From an uncultured Nitrosomonas sp. (GTDB taxonomy: Bacteria > Pseudomonadota > Gammaproteobacteria > Burkholderiales > Nitrosomonadaceae), in the NCBI GenBank assembly GCA_949281375.1, contig CASDLT010000003.1, positions 1 through 64,000 on the forward strand: DNA of 64,000 nt, in the 5' to 3' direction. Made by a program: the position numbers and the translations under genes. This document shows positions 32,262 through 41,951 of the stretch, one piece after another. The notes below the pieces were generated by a model that saw only the letters and a list, made by a program, of their open reading frames with translations, did not search any database and had not been told where the DNA came from. Each line of letters opens with the position of its first letter. Positions within the stretch are counted from its first letter, which is position 1.

Positions 32262-32693
32262 ATGAATCAAAAGGTATACAAGGGCCATTGTTTTTGTGGT
32301 GCGGTTGCGTTTACTGTGACCGGCGAGCCGGATGCGATGGGTTATTGTCATTGCGAATCCTGCCGCCATTGGTCCGCCGGACCGGTCAATGCTTTTTCGC
32401 TGTGGAAGCCAACAGCGCTGCACATCACGCGCGGCGCAGAAAACATCGGCACCTTCAACAAAACACCGCAAAGTTCGCGCAAATGGTGCAAGACATGCGG
32501 CGGTCACATTTTTTCCGAGCATCCCGGCTGGAATCTCATCGATGTATTTGCTCCCATCCTGCAGAATTTTTCGTTCCAACCAGCTATTCACGTGCATTAC
32601 CAGGAATCCGTGCTGCGCATCGCGGACGGACTACCCAAAATGAAAGACGTTCCGCAGGAAATGGGTGGCTCGGGCATCAGCATCGCGGAATAA
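32262..32693 (+). CDS. GFA / CENP-V-type zinc protein
   Basis: 143 residues from ATG 32262, preceded by AAGGAG. The zinc-binding cysteines are arranged as in the glutathione-dependent formaldehyde-activating (GFA) family: C10 and C12 (GHCFCGAVAF), C29/C31/C34 (YCHCESCRHW) and C76/C79 (KWCKTCGG). Most GFA-fold proteins are not proven formaldehyde enzymes, so the family call is safer than the reaction. Confidence 0.85.
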   Translation: MNQKVYKGHCFCGAVAFTVTGEPDAMGYCHCESCRHWSAGPVNAFSLWKPTALHITRGAENIGTFNKTPQSSRKWCKTCGGHIFSEHPGWNLIDVFAPILQNFSFQPAIHVHYQESVLRIADGLPKMKDVPQEMGGSGISIAE

Positions 32694-32801
32694 ATTTACT
32701 CAGCGCGTGCCGCACCTACCCCCACGGAAAGACCACGAAGAACCGCAGGCTCCAATTTTCGCCGGAATAAAAAACCGGCATTAGCCTTGAAGGAAATGAA
32801 A

Positions 32802-33158
32802 ATGACCCTGAACTTTGAAACAATGACCGAACAGCAACTTTGGGCGATCGCCAATCCGATCATGGACAATTTGATGGATGCATCAACGCAGCGCAATCAC
32901 GCCCGGCATGTCCGCGATTTCACCGAGCGACTAAAAGGCATCGTCACGCCGGATTACTTAACCTGCATCTGCCAGCAATACCAGGCAGAGAAAGGCTACT
33001 TCACCACTCGCACCCCCATCGCCATCCTCCGCCGCCCCGATTCGGCGGCGATCCTATGGAAACAACGCTTCACGAAAGCGCCAGGGGAATTTGTTGCGGA
33101 AATGGTGCTGGTGTATCGAGATGGCCGGTATTTAGTCGATCATGTGATGGTGTTATAA
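32802..33158 (+). CDS. Conserved hypothetical protein
   Basis: 118 residues from ATG 32802 (MTLNFETMTEQQLWAIAN). AAGGA lies seven bases before it; TTG 32787 and ATG 32796 are alternatives. The pattern (helical first half, then EKGYFTTRTPIAILRRPD and a strand-rich end VLVYRDGRYLVDHVMVL) suggests a small cytoplasmic alpha+beta protein, perhaps NTF2-like, but I do not recognise the family. Same strand as the GFA gene, 108 bases later. Confidence 0.6.
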   Translation: MTLNFETMTEQQLWAIANPIMDNLMDASTQRNHARHVRDFTERLKGIVTPDYLTCICQQYQAEKGYFTTRTPIAILRRPDSAAILWKQRFTKAPGEFVAEMVLVYRDGRYLVDHVMVL

Positions 33159-33275
33159 GAGCGTATTGTAAAAAATAAAACAAGGAGTAGCCTTTTCTGA
33201 TAGACACAACTTGAGCTAAAGAGTAGAGAGATACGGTCGTATTCGAGGTGCTTTCTTCAAAAGATATATTGTTAG

Positions 33276-33417
33276 GGAAGCGCTGATTAATTCAACAAAT
33301 GCGTTGAAGATCGAGGCGTATGGAACGCAACAACTGAGACATATCAATCTGATAGACGAGGGAGTGAGTGGCGCGCAACGAAGCAATTCGCCCGTGCAGT
33401 CATTAATCAGCGCTTCC
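33276..33417 (+). mobile_element. MITE-like element, copy A
   Basis: 142 bases bounded by a perfect 16-bp inverted repeat GGAAGCGCTGATTAAT (33276-33291 and complement at 33402-33417). TTAG flanks both sides (33272-33275 and 33418-33421), consistent with a 4-bp target duplication. It has no coding capacity and lies just upstream of the RTX gene. Related copies are at 46,293, 50,134 and 63,455. Confidence 0.8.
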
Positions 33418-33508
33418 TTAGATTGAAAGCCCTAGCATTCCACAAAATGTAAAATGTATTTTGTTAACTCTCCTAAAAAATTTTACTTACTATGATAAGG
33501 CGACGACA

Positions 33509-34519
33509 ATGGCAACGTTAATAGCAAATAGCACGACAAGTAATAACGGCTTTAACATGGCTAATATACCTTATTTTATTGGCGATTTTGCATCGTCTTG
33601 GCTTTCAACTTCCAACATTCATATTTCAAATTTTATCCATCAGCAAGATTATTATGGCACTTTTAATTTTGACAAGAACGGGAATGTTTCTGGAAATCTC
33701 ATTTCTACTTATTATCATGGTTTTAATTCTGATTTTCCTGACTACTCCATAACTGATACTTCTATCGATGCAAAAACTGCGTTCGGTTTCATAGATAGAC
33801 GTGAGATAAACTCGCTTTTCAGTATGCTACTTTATAGCGACGATTTCATTGGAGGAACCATCAATAGCGATAATCTAATCGGTTTTAATGGAAACGATAC
33901 ACTTGTTGGTCAAATCGGCGATGATATATTGAATGGCGGTGAAGGATCTGATACCGCCCAGTTTAGTGGAATTTCCGCACAAACAACATTAACCAGAATT
34001 CCAGTTGGATGGTCGGCATCGGGTCCGGATGGAATGGATACACTAATAAATATTGAAAACATAAAATTTGATAACGAAACCGTAACCCCTCAATTTGATG
34101 CGCTTCAATACACTGCTTCATATCCTGATTTGATAATCGCATTTAGCACTAATGAAATTAAAGCAGAAGCACATTATTTACAAATGGGTTTTTACGAAGG
34201 AAGAGTCGCGACATTTGATGCTCTAAGCTACATTGCTTCCTACCCCGACTTAATAGCAGCTTTTGGTACTGATGAAAGAGCAGCAGAAGCTCACTACATA
34301 CAAAATGGTTTTTACGAAGGTAGATTCGCCACGTTTAATGCCTCTCAATATATTGCTTCATATCCTGACTTAGAAACTGCTTATGGCACTAATGAGAAAG
34401 CGGCACTTATGCACTACATCCAGTATGGCTTTTATGAAGACAGACAGCCTGCTTTTGCTGAAGCAAATTTGATTGGAATTTCCTCATTAATCGATTCAGA
34501 GAATATTCAAACTTTTTGA
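33509..34519 (+). CDS. Secreted RTX-type calcium-binding protein with C-terminal repeats
   Basis: 336 residues from ATG 33509 (MATLIANSTTSNNGFNM), AAGGCG upstream. A TTG start at 33461 is less likely. There is no Sec signal. A short RTX block with GNDTLVG and GDDILNGGEGSD (about residues 140-160) indicates calcium binding and type I secretion. Three 40-residue repeats follow (DNA 34094-34453) and a short tail. Asn/Ser/Tyr-rich and clearly more AT-rich than neighbours, so probably acquired. No T1SS genes are adjacent. The N-terminal 130 residues are of unknown fold. Confidence 0.8.
   Translation: MATLIANSTTSNNGFNMANIPYFIGDFASSWLSTSNIHISNFIHQQDYYGTFNFDKNGNVSGNLISTYYHGFNSDFPDYSITDTSIDAKTAFGFIDRREINSLFSMLLYSDDFIGGTINSDNLIGFNGNDTLVGQIGDDILNGGEGSDTAQFSGISAQTTLTRIPVGWSASGPDGMDTLINIENIKFDNETVTPQFDALQYTASYPDLIIAFSTNEIKAEAHYLQMGFYEGRVATFDALSYIASYPDLIAAFGTDERAAEAHYIQNGFYEGRFATFNASQYIASYPDLETAYGTNEKAALMHYIQYGFYEDRQPAFAEANLIGISSLIDSENIQTF
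34094..34453 (+). repeat. Three in-frame 120-bp repeats in the RTX gene
   Basis: Repeats at 34094-34213, 34214-34333 and 34334-34453 encode 40-residue units of the form F-D/N-A-x-x-Y-I-A-S-Y-P-D-L-x-x-A, then H-Y-I-Q-x-G-F-Y-E-G/D-R. They are about 60-80% alike at protein level. Confidence 0.85.
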
Positions 34520-34714
34520 CTTATTCATTGCATTATTCGCTAATTAAGTAGGTCCCAGCATCCTCGTCGAGTAGAGTATTATCTCGCTGAGGACGGTTAC
34601 TTCGTTATTCTCGAAATTGTTTCAATCTAAGCCTCTTACCATAACATCTCAATCTTCTTGTACTATAATTCCCCATCTACTAATCGATAGACTCACACTA
34701 TCCAGAATTAATCG

Positions 34715-35980
34715 ATGAACACCACTGATATCAAGAATTATATGCAAACGGTCGGGCAAGCAGCGCGCGCTGCGTCGCGCTTGATCGCGAAAGCCGATAC
34801 CGCCACGAAGAATCAGGCGCTGACCGAGATGGCGCAGGCCATCCGGCGCGATGAAGCGCTTTTGCTGGAAGCCAATGCCAAGGATCTCGACAATGCCCGA
34901 GCCAAAGGACTGGAATCTGCGATGATTGACCGCCTGACCTTGTCCGCCAAAGGCATCGCGACGATGGCGGAAGGTTTATTGCAGATTGCCGCGCTGGCCG
35001 ATCCGGTCGGTGAGATCAGCGGGTTGAATTACCGCCCGTCCGGCATTCAGGTGGGAAAAATGCGCGTGCCGCTCGGTGTCATCGGCATCATTTACGAAGC
35101 GCGTCCGAATGTCACCGCCGATGCCGCCGGGTTATGCCTGAAAGCGGGCAATGCGGCGATTTTGCGTGGCGGATCGGAGGCGATTCACAGCAATCAGGCG
35201 ATTGCCGCGTGCGTCAAGGAAGGTTTGCGCTCAGCCGGCTTGCCGGAGAGTTCGGTGCAGGTGATCGAAACCACCGACCGCGCAGCGGTCGGTGAACTGA
35301 TCACCATGAAGGATTTCGTCGATGTCATCGTGCCACGCGGCGGCAAGGGGTTGATCGAACGCATCGCCAACGAGGCGCGCATTCCGGTGATCAAGCATCT
35401 GGACGGCGTGTGTCATGTCTACATCGACGATCAGGCGGATTTCGACAAGGCGATCCGCATCGCAGACAATGCCAAAACGCAGCGCTACGGCACCTGCAAC
35501 ACGATGGAAACATTGCTGATTCACGAAAATATCGCCGCCAAAATTCTGCCCGCCCTGAGCAAGATGTATTTCGACAAAGGCGTTGAGTTGCGCGGCGACG
35601 CAGCGGCGCGCAGCATCATTGCACAGATCAAGGAAGCTACCGAACAGGATTGGTACGAAGAATATCTCGCGCCAATTCTCAGCATCCGCATTGTCGACGG
35701 ATTGGATCAGGCGATCGACCACATCACGAAATACGGTTCGCAGCATACCGATGCGATTGTCACGGAAAACTATACCCGCGCACGACGTTTCTTGCGCGAA
35801 GTCGATTCCAGTTCGGTGATGGTGAATACCACCACGCGCTTTGCCGACGGATTTGAATATGGATTGGGCGCCGAAATCGGCATTTCGACCGACAAGATTC
35901 ATGCGCGCGGCCCAGTTGGCCTGGAAGGATTGACCAGCCAGAAATTCATCGTCCTGGGTGACGGTCAGTTACGGCAATGA
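34715..35980 (+). CDS. proA: Gamma-glutamyl phosphate reductase
   Basis: 421 residues, the usual ProA size. Reduces gamma-glutamyl phosphate to glutamate semialdehyde with NADPH in proline synthesis. The catalytic Cys is in [24 protein letters not shown] ([17 protein letters not shown]) and [12 protein letters not shown] stretches are diagnostic. It stands alone with no proB beside it, as in several betaproteobacteria where holA or nadD neighbours proA. Confidence 0.97.
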   Translation: MNTTDIKNYMQTVGQAARAASRLIAKADTATKNQALTEMAQAIRRDEALLLEANAKDLDNARAKGLESAMIDRLTLSAKGIATMAEGLLQIAALADPVGEISGLNYRPSGIQVGKMRVPLGVIGIIYEARPNVTADAAGLCLKAGNAAILRGGSEAIHSNQAIAACVKEGLRSAGLPESSVQVIETTDRAAVGELITMKDFVDVIVPRGGKGLIERIANEARIPVIKHLDGVCHVYIDDQADFDKAIRIADNAKTQRYGTCNTMETLLIHENIAAKILPALSKMYFDKGVELRGDAAARSIIAQIKEATEQDWYEEYLAPILSIRIVDGLDQAIDHITKYGSQHTDAIVTENYTRARRFLREVDSSSVMVNTTTRFADGFEYGLGAEIGISTDKIHARGPVGLEGLTSQKFIVLGDGQLRQ

Positions 35981-36042
35981 GCTTTTCCATTCGTTGGGAT
36001 CACTAGACAGAGAGCATCGAGCACTTCACTCCAAAGGATGTT

Positions 36043-37836
36043 ATGACGAAAACTATTGAAATAAAAGTGCCCGATATCGGCGATTTCAAGGATGTGCCGG
36101 TCATTGAATTGCTGGTTTCGCCTGGCGACGTGGTCGAGAAGGAAACCTCGCTGATTACACTGGAAACTGACAAGGCTTCGATGGAGGTGCCGTCTCCGCA
36201 AGCCGGCGTAATACAGGCCATCAACGTCAAGGTTGGCGATAAAATATCGGAAGGCTCGGTTATTTTGACCTTGGCCATCGCTGATCAACCCCCTGTCAAC
36301 GTAACAGCCCCGGACAACGCTGGAACCGGTCAAAAATCCGGCACTGCTGCTCCTTCGGCTACCTTAGCGACGGAAAAGGCTGCATGGGAAATATCTAACG
36401 ATGCACCGCGATCGCCCGCACCTGTGGCAGACAAACATGCTGACGTGGTGGTTCTCGGCGCTGGGCCGGGTGGATATACCGCCGCTTTCCGCGCCGCTGA
36501 TCTGGGTAAAAAGGTCATTCTCATCGAACGTTATCCGGCACTGGGTGGTGTTTGCCTGAATGTCGGCTGCATTCCTTCGAAGGCGTTGCTGCATGCCGCC
36601 AGAGTCATTACCGATGCCGCCGATGCGCAACCGCATGGCATCACGTTCGGTCAGCCGAAGATCGATCTCGATCAATTGCGCAGTTGGAAGGAATCCGTGA
36701 TCAGCAAGCTGACCAAGGGTCTCAAGGCGCTGGCCAAGCAGCGCAAGGTTGAGGTCATGAATGGAGCCGGTAAATTCATCACGCCGCACACGATCCAAGT
36801 AGAAACAGCCGATGGAAATACGACGGTTTCCTTTGATCATTGCATCATTGCCGCCGGTTCCAGCGCAACCCGGATTCCCGGCTTTCCGTATGACGATCCA
36901 CGCCTGATGGACTCGACCGGTGCGCTGGCGCTTCGAGATATACCGGATCGTCTGCTGGTCATCGGCGGCGGCATCATCGGGTTGGAAATGGCGACCGTGT
37001 ACTCGGCCCTCGGCAGCAAAATCAGTGTCGTTGAGTGGATGGATCAGTTGATTCCCGGCGCTGACCCCGATCTGATCAAGCCGTTGCAGCGCCGGTTGCA
37101 GAAACGCTATCAAGCCATTTATCTGAAGACCAAAGTCACCCGCATCGAAGCCCAAGCATCCGGGCTTGAAGTTACGTTCGAAGGAGATAATGCCCCAGCC
37201 CCGCAGATTTATGATCGAATTCTCGTGGCCGTCGGACGCCGTCCAAACGGTTCTACCCTCGGGGCCGAAACCATCGGCATTCAAGTCAACGAACGCGGCT
37301 TCATTCCGGTGGATCAGCAGATGCGCACCAACCTGCCGCATATTTTCGCTATCGGCGATATCGTCGGCGAGCCGATGCTGGCGCACAAGGCTACGTATGA
37401 AGGCAAGCTAGCGGCCGAAGTCATCGCCGGACATAACGTGGCGTTTGATGCGCGCACGATTCCATCAGTCGCTTATACCGATCCCGAAATTGCCTGGATG
37501 GGACTGACCGAAAAAGAAGCGCTGCGGCAAGGCATTGAGTTCGAGAAAGTTAGCTTCCCGTGGGCCGCGAGTGGCCGCGCCATTTCGATGACCCGCGACG
37601 AAGGCGTGACACAGTTGCTGCTCGATAAGCAAACGCGCCGCCTGTTAGGTGCGGGCATCGTCGGAGTCAACGCCGGAGAATTGATCGCCGAAACGGTACT
37701 GGCATTGGAAATGGGCGCAGACATGCAGGATATCGGTCTGACCATTCATCCTCACCCGACGCTATCGGAAACCATTTTGTTTGCCGCCGAAATGGCCGAA
37801 GGAACCATTACCGATCTTTTTGCGCCAAAGAAATAA
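36043..37836 (+). CDS. lpdA: Dihydrolipoamide dehydrogenase with N-terminal lipoyl domain
   Basis: 597 residues. A lipoyl domain occupies about 1-80 with the lipoylated Lys K44 in ETDKASM. A Pro/Ala-rich linker leads to the FAD dehydrogenase: [17 protein letters not shown], the redox pair in [16 protein letters not shown] loop [15 protein letters not shown] and the C-terminal HPHPTLSET acid-base. It is the E3 of pyruvate dehydrogenase in organisms with this fusion. No aceE/aceF is adjacent. AAAGGATG precedes the start. Confidence 0.95.
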   Translation: MTKTIEIKVPDIGDFKDVPVIELLVSPGDVVEKETSLITLETDKASMEVPSPQAGVIQAINVKVGDKISEGSVILTLAIADQPPVNVTAPDNAGTGQKSGTAAPSATLATEKAAWEISNDAPRSPAPVADKHADVVVLGAGPGGYTAAFRAADLGKKVILIERYPALGGVCLNVGCIPSKALLHAARVITDAADAQPHGITFGQPKIDLDQLRSWKESVISKLTKGLKALAKQRKVEVMNGAGKFITPHTIQVETADGNTTVSFDHCIIAAGSSATRIPGFPYDDPRLMDSTGALALRDIPDRLLVIGGGIIGLEMATVYSALGSKISVVEWMDQLIPGADPDLIKPLQRRLQKRYQAIYLKTKVTRIEAQASGLEVTFEGDNAPAPQIYDRILVAVGRRPNGSTLGAETIGIQVNERGFIPVDQQMRTNLPHIFAIGDIVGEPMLAHKATYEGKLAAEVIAGHNVAFDARTIPSVAYTDPEIAWMGLTEKEALRQGIEFEKVSFPWAASGRAISMTRDEGVTQLLLDKQTRRLLGAGIVGVNAGELIAETVLALEMGADMQDIGLTIHPHPTLSETILFAAEMAEGTITDLFAPKK

Positions 37837-37890
37837 CTGATTCATTGCAAATCAATTTTGAATGTCTGACCGATAACCGATTTTTCTTTG

Positions 37891-38307
37891 ATGATTCCGA
37901 ACATGCTTGCTATCAAACATTTATTACTGTCATGTACACTCCTGCTGGCACTGCTCGGCATGGCGCATAACTCCCATGCCACCCATATTTCACAACCTGT
38001 GCTGATCAATCCCCAAACCCGGTTTGTGGTGGGAGATACCATTTTGCTGCATGGCCGGGTTGATTACAACGAGAAGCCAGCGCCGGACGTGTTGCTCAAT
38101 TTCAAGCTGACACGCCCGGACGGGACGGTCGCCGTCGACGAATTCTATCCCAGCGATAACAAAGGGCAGTTTGACTTCAAATTTGACACCCACAACCAAC
38201 CACCAGGTACTTATCAGCTCACCATAACGTCTCATTGCCTGGAAATTCACCGCTATGCGTGTACTTACAAAAACGAAACCCTCACGATTCAGTTGAACAA
38301 ACCATGA
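37891..38307 (+). CDS. Secreted beta-sandwich protein, unknown function
   Basis: 138 residues from ATG 37891 (a later ATG at 37903 gives MLAIKHLL). A signal peptide ends near NSHA-THIS. The mature protein has VGDTILLHGRVDYNEKPAPD and GTYQLTITSHC strands typical of bacterial macroglobulin/CarboxypepD-regulatory-like Ig folds. No partner is obvious. It lies between lpdA and the retropepsin-ATP-grasp cluster on the same strand and could belong to either or neither. Confidence 0.65.
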   Translation: MIPNMLAIKHLLLSCTLLLALLGMAHNSHATHISQPVLINPQTRFVVGDTILLHGRVDYNEKPAPDVLLNFKLTRPDGTVAVDEFYPSDNKGQFDFKFDTHNQPPGTYQLTITSHCLEIHRYACTYKNETLTIQLNKP

Positions 38308-38424
38308 AACGACTCGACAAGATAAAGTCGCGCCTGGATTCAGGTTTCCTGTATCCCTAACGGCTCATGCATCGGCAATAAATCCGCGACGCCATCTACT
38401 CTACAAACTAAAAAAATAACAACC

Positions 38425-39195
38425 ATGGGAATTGTACGTTCCATCTTCTCTGCAAACCGTTACACCCAGGCAATCTTGCCGGCCCTCGGGCTGCTGCTTT
38501 CCGCTTGCAATACTGCGCAACAGGATGATCTGGCGGAGCGGGAAGCACGAATCCGCGCCAGGGAATCCGAACTGATCAGCTTGTTTGCGGAATTGGTCGA
38601 GCAAAAAAAATCCTTGCTGCCAGACTCATCCAGTTCATCCAATGCGGGACAGGAAAATCCTGAAAATCCCACCTCCGCGACAGACATCGCCGATCCGTGC
38701 GAAACACGCCCGGCGCAACAACCCCAGCAGCCTACTACTCAGAATTCATCCAGAACCATTCTTGGGGCAGTGGAAAATGTCTATCTGGATCCGCCCGGCA
38801 TCGAATTCAGCGCCCGCATCGATACAGGCGCACAAACGTCCTCATTGCATGCACTCGATATCGTTGAATTTGAACGGGATGGAAAACCCTTTGTAAAATT
38901 CAGCATGATCCATCCTGAAACCAAAGAAAAAATTCAGTTGACCCGGCGTCTGCGGCGCTATGTGCGAGTCAAGGAATTGGGCAACCGCGAATCGCAGCGC
39001 CGGCCGGTGGTCAGGATGCGCGTAGTGTTGGCCGACATCGACGAACGTATCAATTTCACGCTCGAGAACCGTAGCCGATTCAAGCATCAGGTATTGATCG
39101 GCCGCAATCTGCTGCAGGACCTCGCCATCGTGGATGTCAGTCAAAAATTTACCGCCGCCAAACCGGATCGGCCCGAACCCCGTGGTGCGAAATAA
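38425..39195 (+). CDS. Retropepsin-like (RimB/Zn_protease family) lipoprotein
   Basis: 256 residues. The N terminus has a signal and lipobox (GLLLSACN), then a coiled Glu/Arg-rich segment and a Ser/Pro/Gln-rich linker (about 70-110). The C-terminal domain has ARIDTGAQTSSLHA with the retroviral-protease-like catalytic DTGA and the paired IGRNLLQDLAIVDVSQ. The family was annotated as a putative ATP-dependent zinc protease. The DTGA motif fits an aspartic protease better. The stop and next start overlap as TAATG. First gene of a three-gene unit. Confidence 0.85.
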   Translation: MGIVRSIFSANRYTQAILPALGLLLSACNTAQQDDLAEREARIRARESELISLFAELVEQKKSLLPDSSSSSNAGQENPENPTSATDIADPCETRPAQQPQQPTTQNSSRTILGAVENVYLDPPGIEFSARIDTGAQTSSLHALDIVEFERDGKPFVKFSMIHPETKEKIQLTRRLRRYVRVKELGNRESQRRPVVRMRVVLADIDERINFTLENRSRFKHQVLIGRNLLQDLAIVDVSQKFTAAKPDRPEPRGAK

Positions 39196-40748
39196 TGCAT
39201 TCCAAACTTAAACTGTATGTATTGGTAGCATTGATCATGGCATTAGGAATCGGCTTGATTGCCTATAAACACTTTGCATTGGGTTTTCCTTTGTTGCCGG
39301 ATGACAAAAAATCCGTCTGGACGATCGAGGCCAAAATCGATTTCGTAGCCCGCGGCGATCCGGTCATCGTTTCCTTCGCCCTTCCTGCAGAAACGCCATC
39401 GACGGTGATCATGGAAGAAGAATTTGCGTCATCCGATTATGGATTCACGGAGCTTTCTTCTCCGTCAGGACGGCGTGCGCAATGGAGCAAACGTGCAGCT
39501 TCGGGGCATCAGACCGCGTATTATCGCGTCAGCGTCTATGAAACCGACCCGACAATTCCGGCTTCACCTCCGGCGGCGGATTTGCCGATAGAACCCGGCA
39601 AACCGGAATTTGACGAAGTCATGAAAACCGCTGCTACGACATTCCTGGATCAGGTGCGCAGCAAATCTGCCAACACTGAAATTTTCACGCGCGAATTGAT
39701 CACTGCGCTGAATTCCGAAACTCCCAATCAGAATCAGGGCTTGTTGCTGAATGAGAAATCGAGCGAAGATTCCAAGACCCACCTGATCATCAATTTACTC
39801 GCTTTGGAAGGTATTGGCGCTCGCATCGTCCGCGGCTTGTATCTCGAAGACGGCCGACGTCGGCAATCACTGACCAATTTCGTCGAGGTGTATATCGGAA
39901 ATCAATGGTTATTGTTCAATCAGAACACCGGTAAAATTGGCAAACCTGAAGATTTTCTGATCTGGCAGCGCGGCGATGAATCCCTGCTCGATGTTATCGG
40001 AGGCAAGAATTCCCAGATCTCATTCTCGATCATCAGAAATGTCCACCCCACCAGAACCCTGGTGTTGCGTGACAGTATGAACAAGCAAGCAGGCATCATC
40101 GATTTTTCGATCTACAGTTTGCCGATCGAACAACAAAACGCCTTCAAGATCATTCTATTATTGCCCATCGGCGCATTGATCGTCGTTATCATGCGGTTGC
40201 TGATCGGCATACGGACATCAGGGACATTCATGCCTATCCTGATTGCGCTGGCATTGATTCAAACGACATTATTGACAGGTATCGTGATATTTCTTACGGT
40301 CGTTGGCACCGGATTGCTGATCCGGTCTTATTTGTCGCAACTCAATCTGTTGTTCGTGGCGCGCATTTCAGCCGTCATTATCGTCGTCATTGCGATCATG
40401 GCCAGCATCAGCATACTGAGCAACAAGCTTGGGCTTGACCAAGCGATGACCGTGACGTTCTTCCCGATGATTATTCTGTCCTGGACGATCGAACGCATGT
40501 CGGTTCTGTGGGAGGAGGACGGCCCAAGAGAAGTGTTCATTCAGGGCGGCGGCAGTTTATTGACGGCAATCATCGCTTATCTTTTCATGACCAACCGCAC
40601 GGTGGAATACCTGACGTTCAATTTTCCCGAACTAATGCTGGTCAATCTCGCCCTGATCCTGATTCTGGGGCAATACACCGGCTACCGGCTATCTGAGCTA
40701 TATCGCTTCCACTCCCTGGAACGGCGCAATGTTTCTGGCAAGCCCTAA
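39195..40748 (+). CDS. Inactivated transglutaminase-like protein fused to multiple transmembrane helices
   Basis: 517 residues. An N-terminal helix (about 5-25) leads to a periplasmic domain containing a transglutaminase-like core (THLIINLLALEGIGARIVRG, then TNFVEVYIGNQWLLFNQ). At the catalytic positions I see no Cys in the LLNEKSSEDSK region and Asn instead of His before FVEV. About six or seven helices follow (315-505). These match Transglut_i_TM and 7TM_transglut families. Overlaps the ATP-grasp gene by 20 bases. Role unknown, perhaps a membrane scaffold or sensor. Confidence 0.88.
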   Translation: MHSKLKLYVLVALIMALGIGLIAYKHFALGFPLLPDDKKSVWTIEAKIDFVARGDPVIVSFALPAETPSTVIMEEEFASSDYGFTELSSPSGRRAQWSKRAASGHQTAYYRVSVYETDPTIPASPPAADLPIEPGKPEFDEVMKTAATTFLDQVRSKSANTEIFTRELITALNSETPNQNQGLLLNEKSSEDSKTHLIINLLALEGIGARIVRGLYLEDGRRRQSLTNFVEVYIGNQWLLFNQNTGKIGKPEDFLIWQRGDESLLDVIGGKNSQISFSIIRNVHPTRTLVLRDSMNKQAGIIDFSIYSLPIEQQNAFKIILLLPIGALIVVIMRLLIGIRTSGTFMPILIALALIQTTLLTGIVIFLTVVGTGLLIRSYLSQLNLLFVARISAVIIVVIAIMASISILSNKLGLDQAMTVTFFPMIILSWTIERMSVLWEEDGPREVFIQGGGSLLTAIIAYLFMTNRTVEYLTFNFPELMLVNLALILILGQYTGYRLSELYRFHSLERRNVSGKP

Positions 40749-41730
40749 AAAGCTCAGGAGTTTTGGCATCATCGGCATGAACCAACGAAACTTTGGTTTG
40801 ATCTTGCGCTATAATCCGCGCCATCTATTCCCGCTGGTCGACGACAAGCTAAAGACCAAGTTATTGGCGCAAAAAGCCGGCATCAGCGTTCCTCAATTAC
40901 TCGGCACCGTGCACTACCAGCATGATGTCAAACAACTGAAAGAATTGCTGCGGCCTTACGATCAATTCGTCATCAAGCCCGTCAAAGGCAGCGGCGGCAA
41001 AGGTATTCTCGTCATTACCCGCCATGACCATCACCTCTATTTCAAGCCAAGTGGCGATGCGCTGCAGTTAGCGGATATCGAACGCCATGTCTCCAATATT
41101 CTCAGCGGCCTGCACAGCCTTGGCGGTAAACCGGATAGCGTCATGATCGAATCCCTGATTCAACTCGATCCGGTATTTTCCGACTACAGTTACCAAGGCA
41201 TTCCCGATATACGAATCATCGTTTTCCGGGGGTATCCGATCATGGCGATGTTGCGCCTCACGACCCATGCTTCCGATGGCAAGGCCAATCTTCATCAAGG
41301 TGCGGTGGGTGTCGGTATCGACATTGGCACCGGCCGGGCACTCCATGCCGTGCAGTTTGGCCGCACCGTTCTGCACCACCCTGACACGCGCAAGACCTTC
41401 TCCGATCTGGTGATTCCCCACTGGGACAAACTCCTGCAACTGGCTGCGGCCTGCTACGACATGACGGGGCTTGGCTATCTGGGTGCCGATTTAGTCCTGG
41501 ATCGGGATCAAGGTCCGATGATCATTGAACTGAACGCCCGCCCCGGCCTCGCCATTCAAGTTGCCAACTATGCCGGCCTGGCGCCGCGCGTCGCGATCAT
41601 TGAAGCGCTGAAAACCATTGACGCCAATCCAGAATCACGCGCCGAATTCAGCAAAAAGCAATTTTCTACCGGCACCACCCCTCATCCACTTCGTACATTA
41701 CGCACACGTTCAAGCGACGGCACCATCTAG
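40729..41730 (+). CDS. ATP-grasp ligase, alpha-L-glutamate ligase-like
   Basis: 333 residues, start overlapping the previous gene by 20 bases. The ATP-grasp domain is visible: FVIKPVKGSGGKGILVI (nucleotide loop), IPDIRIIVFRGYPIMAMLR and the Mg-binding end IIELNARPGLAIQVANY. Related by fold to RimK, which adds glutamate to a protein or peptide. In family databases it is called alpha-L-glutamate ligase-like. The acceptor is unknown. Being cytosolic, with partners on the outer side of the membrane, it probably builds or modifies something that the others handle or sense. Confidence 0.88.
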   Translation: MFLASPKKLRSFGIIGMNQRNFGLILRYNPRHLFPLVDDKLKTKLLAQKAGISVPQLLGTVHYQHDVKQLKELLRPYDQFVIKPVKGSGGKGILVITRHDHHLYFKPSGDALQLADIERHVSNILSGLHSLGGKPDSVMIESLIQLDPVFSDYSYQGIPDIRIIVFRGYPIMAMLRLTTHASDGKANLHQGAVGVGIDIGTGRALHAVQFGRTVLHHPDTRKTFSDLVIPHWDKLLQLAAACYDMTGLGYLGADLVLDRDQGPMIIELNARPGLAIQVANYAGLAPRVAIIEALKTIDANPESRAEFSKKQFSTGTTPHPLRTLRTRSSDGTI

Positions 41731-41951
41731 CTCCTAACTCATTATTCCGTTTCGCGGATATGAGCATGAAATGTGACAATTTGCCACATTGCCATAGACT
41801 GGATTCTCACTGAGAATGGCCAGCGAATGTATGGTATTCCCAGCGGCTTATTGCATGTCATTCTTACTTTTTAAAGATAGGGCAAATCCTGTGTTCTAGG
41901 TTCTTTCTGAAAGAGACATTTACAATCACTGAAATATTCAATCAAAACATC

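Noticed and set aside
33159..33275. Search for a tRNA or RNA gene before MITE copy A
   Set aside because: No cloverleaf or conserved TTC motif found.
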